DNA of 8,142 bases from Friedmanniella sp. (GTDB lineage Bacteria > Actinomycetota > Actinomycetes > Propionibacteriales > Propionibacteriaceae): NCBI GenBank assembly GCA_025964935.1, contig JAOPXW010000130.1:1-8142 (forward strand), given 5' to 3'. Made by a program: the position numbers and the translations under genes. Shown one piece after another: positions 6,494 through 8,142 of the stretch; position 1 is the first letter of the stretch; the number at the start of each line of letters is the position of its first letter. The notes beneath the pieces were generated by a model. It was given only the letters and a program-made list of their open reading frames with translations. It was not told the origin of the DNA and ran no database searches.

Positions 6494-6505
6494 ACTGTAA
6501 TGGGC
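6494..6505 (-). promoter_or_regulatory. Candidate -10 region of cca (leaderless promoter)
   Basis: Read on the minus strand, GCCCATTACAGT contains the -10-like hexamer TACAGT (6499-6494), 4 of 6 consensus bases. The expected start of transcription falls at or within 1-2 bases of the GTG at 6485. Together with the lack of a Shine-Dalgarno this points to a leaderless cca transcript, which is common in actinobacteria. No good -35 is seen about 17 nt further upstream. Confidence 0.45.
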
Positions 6506-6513
6506 CGCGGCCC
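6502..6513. repeat. 12-bp perfect palindrome GGGCCGCGGCCC
   Basis: The palindrome is exact and lies directly upstream of the candidate cca -10, overlapping its GCCC part. Shorter palindromes follow at 6516-6523 (CCGGCCGG) and 6574-6581 (ACCCGGGT). It could be an operator, but such palindromes are not rare in DNA this GC-rich. Confidence 0.35.
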
Positions 6514-6592
6514 CACCGGCCGGGTCCTCACCCCGGGCCCGCAGCCGCCCGCAGCCCGGCCCCCGCGCGCACAACCCGGGTCGCCCAGGAAA

Positions 6593-6604
6593 GCCCATTA
6601 CGAT
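6593..6604 (+). promoter_or_regulatory. Candidate -10 region of the DUF6049 gene
   Basis: GCCCATTACGAT contains TACGAT (6599-6604), a good actinobacterial -10 (TAnnnT). It shares the nine bases GCCCATTAC with the facing cca promoter. Transcription would begin near 6611, giving a leader of about 25 nt before GTG 6636. A -35 is not obvious, and the leader has only weak Shine-Dalgarno-like bases (GGGTGA at 6626-6631). Confidence 0.45.
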
Positions 6605-6635
6605 GACCGGGTGAGAAGACGGGCCGGGTGAACGC

Positions 6636-8142
6636 GTGCGCAGCCTGACCCCGCGCCGGGCCTGCCTTGCGCTGGGCGCCGCGCTCGCCCTGGTTCTCTC
6701 CGTCTGTGGCCTGGTCTGGCCCCCGACCGCGGCGGCCGCCGTACCGGAGGTCTCCCTCACGATCACCCTCACGGCGATGAAGCCCGCGCTGCCCGCCCGC
6801 GACGGCACGGTCACCCTGCAGGGCAAGGTCGCCAACACCTCGGCGGTCGCGGTCGACAACCTGCAGGCCATCCTGTGGCGGTCCCGGGACCCGCTGCAGA
6901 CCAGCGAGTCGATGGCGCGGGCCCTCACCTCGCAGCCCGACGACCCGCTCGGCGAGCGGCTGTACCAGCGGGACTACCAGAACATCCCGTCCGACGACCA
7001 GCGCAGCCTCGCCCCCGGCCAGGCCACGACGTTCACCCTGACCACCGACGTGGCCAACCTCGACCTCCCCCGCGCCGACGGGGTCTACCTGTTCGGCGTC
7101 CAGGTGCGCGGCCACACCGCCGACGACACCCGCGACCGGACCCTGGGCCGGGCCCGGACCTTCCTGCCGCTGGTCGACCACCCGCCCGCCAAACCGCTCA
7201 AGATGACCTCGATCGTGCTGCTCAACTCCCGGCCCTCGGTGATCCGCTCCGGTCTGGTCTCCGACGAGCACCTGGCCGAGGAGGTCACGAGCCGGGGCCG
7301 GCTGAGCGTGCTGCTGGACGCGGCCGAGTCCGAGAAGCTCACCTTCGCCGTCGACCCCGCGCTGCTGGAGGAGCTGAGGACGCTCAAGGCGGGCTACCAG
7401 GTGCGCACCGCCGAGGGCGGCACCACCCCGGGCACGGGTCAGGCCGACGCCGCGCGGTGGCTGGACAGCTTCGAGCGGGTCCGGGCCTCGAGCGACGGCT
7501 ACCGCCTGCTGTACGGCTCCCCCGACGTCGCGGCCCTGGTGCACGACGGGCAGACCGCGATCCTGACCGCTGCTGCCGAGGCCAGCCGGAACGCCACCTC
7601 CACCAGCGGCCTGCCGCTGCTCGTCCTGCCTGCCGCCGGCACGGCCGACCGGGAGACGGTCCAGGCCGCCGAGGACCTCCAGCCGGCCGCCATCATCCTC
7701 TCCGACACCACCGCGAAGGGGTCCGGACCGCTGCTCGCCGGTCCGGGCACCGCGCCGATCGTCAGCTTCACCGCCGCCGCCTTCGGCGCCGGGCCCGGAC
7801 CCGAGCCCAGCGGCACGGCCGTCCACGTCCAGCAGCGGATGCTGGCCGACACCTGGGTCGAGGCGAGCACCGCCGCCGACAGCTCGGCCCACGGCCGGGT
7901 GCGGTTGGTCACCACCGCGGTGCAGGCCCGGGGCGACGACGCCGGGGTGGCCGCGCCATGGATGAAGCGCAGCACCCTGACCGAGCTGCTGTCGGACACC
8001 CCGGCGACCTGGGACCAGAAGTTCCGCTACCCGGCGGTCGCGCAGTCCGCCGAGCTCACCCCGGGTCAGCTGTCCAGCCTGGAGCGGCTGCGGGCCAGCC
8101 AGCAGACGTACGCCGACCTGCTGGTGGAGCCGGGCACGACCC
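6636..8142 (+). CDS. DUF6049 family secreted protein, 3' end cut by the window
   Basis: The frame is open for 502 codons to the right edge, with strong G/C at third codon positions and no stop. The start is GTG 6636: GTGs at 6611 and 6628 run into stops after 6 codons, and this is the first start in frame. The N-terminus is a clear signal peptide: Arg2, Arg7 and Arg8, a hydrophobic core (9-28) and TAAAA before a likely cut near residue 35. Next comes a beta-rich, Ig-like stretch (about 38-180: VTLQGKVANTSAVAVDNLQA, YLFGVQVRGH), then MTSIVLLNSRPSVIRSG (190-206), FAVDPALLEEL (237-247) and YRLLYGSPDVAALVHDG (289-305), then a region to 502 with no motif I know. Pattern and position match the DUF6049 proteins encoded between cca and murJ. 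Family members are longer, usually with a C-terminal membrane helix; that part is outside the window. Biochemical function is unknown; a role beside lipid II flipping is inferred from neighbourhood. Confidence 0.85.
   Translation, partial: MRSLTPRRACLALGAALALVLSVCGLVWPPTAAAAVPEVSLTITLTAMKPALPARDGTVTLQGKVANTSAVAVDNLQAILWRSRDPLQTSESMARALTSQPDDPLGERLYQRDYQNIPSDDQRSLAPGQATTFTLTTDVANLDLPRADGVYLFGVQVRGHTADDTRDRTLGRARTFLPLVDHPPAKPLKMTSIVLLNSRPSVIRSGLVSDEHLAEEVTSRGRLSVLLDAAESEKLTFAVDPALLEELRTLKAGYQVRTAEGGTTPGTGQADAARWLDSFERVRASSDGYRLLYGSPDVAALVHDGQTAILTAAAEASRNATSTSGLPLLVLPAAGTADRETVQAAEDLQPAAIILSDTTAKGSGPLLAGPGTAPIVSFTAAAFGAGPGPEPSGTAVHVQQRMLADTWVEASTAADSSAHGRVRLVTTAVQARGDDAGVAAPWMKRSTLTELLSDTPATWDQKFRYPAVAQSAELTPGQLSSLERLRASQQTYADLLVEPGTT

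Noticed and set aside
4824..6500. 558-codon open frame antisense to cca
   Set aside because: The minus-strand frame carries every catalytic motif of the CCA-adding enzyme, while this frame shows only biased composition.
6656..6710. Possible lipoprotein lipobox (LSVC, Cys24) in the DUF6049 signal peptide
   Set aside because: The residue before Cys is Val, where Gly, Ala or Ser is expected, and an A-rich signal peptidase I type site follows near residue 35.
6528..7892. 454-codon minus-strand open frame over the DUF6049 gene
   Set aside because: The plus strand has an uninterrupted 502-codon frame with a signal peptide and family-like segments; the minus frame is a G/R/V/Q-rich shadow that would also fill the divergent promoter region.
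1..8142. Search for CRISPR repeats, transposase genes, terminal inverted repeats, attachment sites, phage or toxin-antitoxin genes
   Set aside because: Nothing of the kind is visible; composition is uniform and all genes are housekeeping or envelope types.

Overview
The window is very GC-rich and densely coded. It carries gene families and a gene order typical of Actinomycetota: a Wzm/Wzt-type ABC exporter, an LytR-CpsA-Psr (LCP) ligase, and a tRNA nucleotidyltransferase diverging from a DUF6049-type secreted protein. The DUF6049 gene normally lies just upstream of murJ in this phylum. The order of actinobacterium cannot be fixed from the sequence; a Propionibacteriales-like or related soil actinobacterium is a guess. 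I see no insertion sequence, phage gene, CRISPR array, tRNA, rRNA or plasmid function, so this looks like ordinary, vertically inherited chromosome.

Layout. Bases 1-317 are a GC-rich leader with no convincing gene; it holds a hairpin (214-232) and a strong Shine-Dalgarno. Bases 318-1968 (+) are an overlapping pair, an ABC-2 permease and its ATPase, of the kind that exports lipid-linked cell-wall or surface polysaccharide. Bases 2022-2411 (-) encode a small unassigned protein, convergent with the ATPase and divergent from the LCP gene. Bases 2534-4912 (+) are a two-gene operon: an LCP glycopolymer ligase and, 3 nt later, a major facilitator transporter. Bases 4998-6485 (-) are cca, the CCA-adding enzyme, convergent with the transporter. 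Bases 6636-8142 (+) are the first 502 codons of a DUF6049 secreted protein that runs off the right edge.

How the parts may work together. The exporter (flipping a finished lipid-linked glycan) and the LCP protein (ligating such glycans to peptidoglycan) are successive steps of envelope assembly, and DUF6049 proteins sit beside the lipid II flippase gene. The window therefore mostly concerns the cell envelope, with cca as a conserved housekeeping neighbour. Joint function is inferred from families and position.

I found no clear novel system. The observations most worth a second look are in the DNA between genes: a perfect 9-bp inverted repeat in the cca/DUF6049 divergent region that appears to be two facing copies of one promoter -10 block; an 8-bp inverted repeat that begins exactly at the stop codons of the convergent MFS and cca genes; and a consensus Shine-Dalgarno upstream of the LCP gene with no proper gene behind it.
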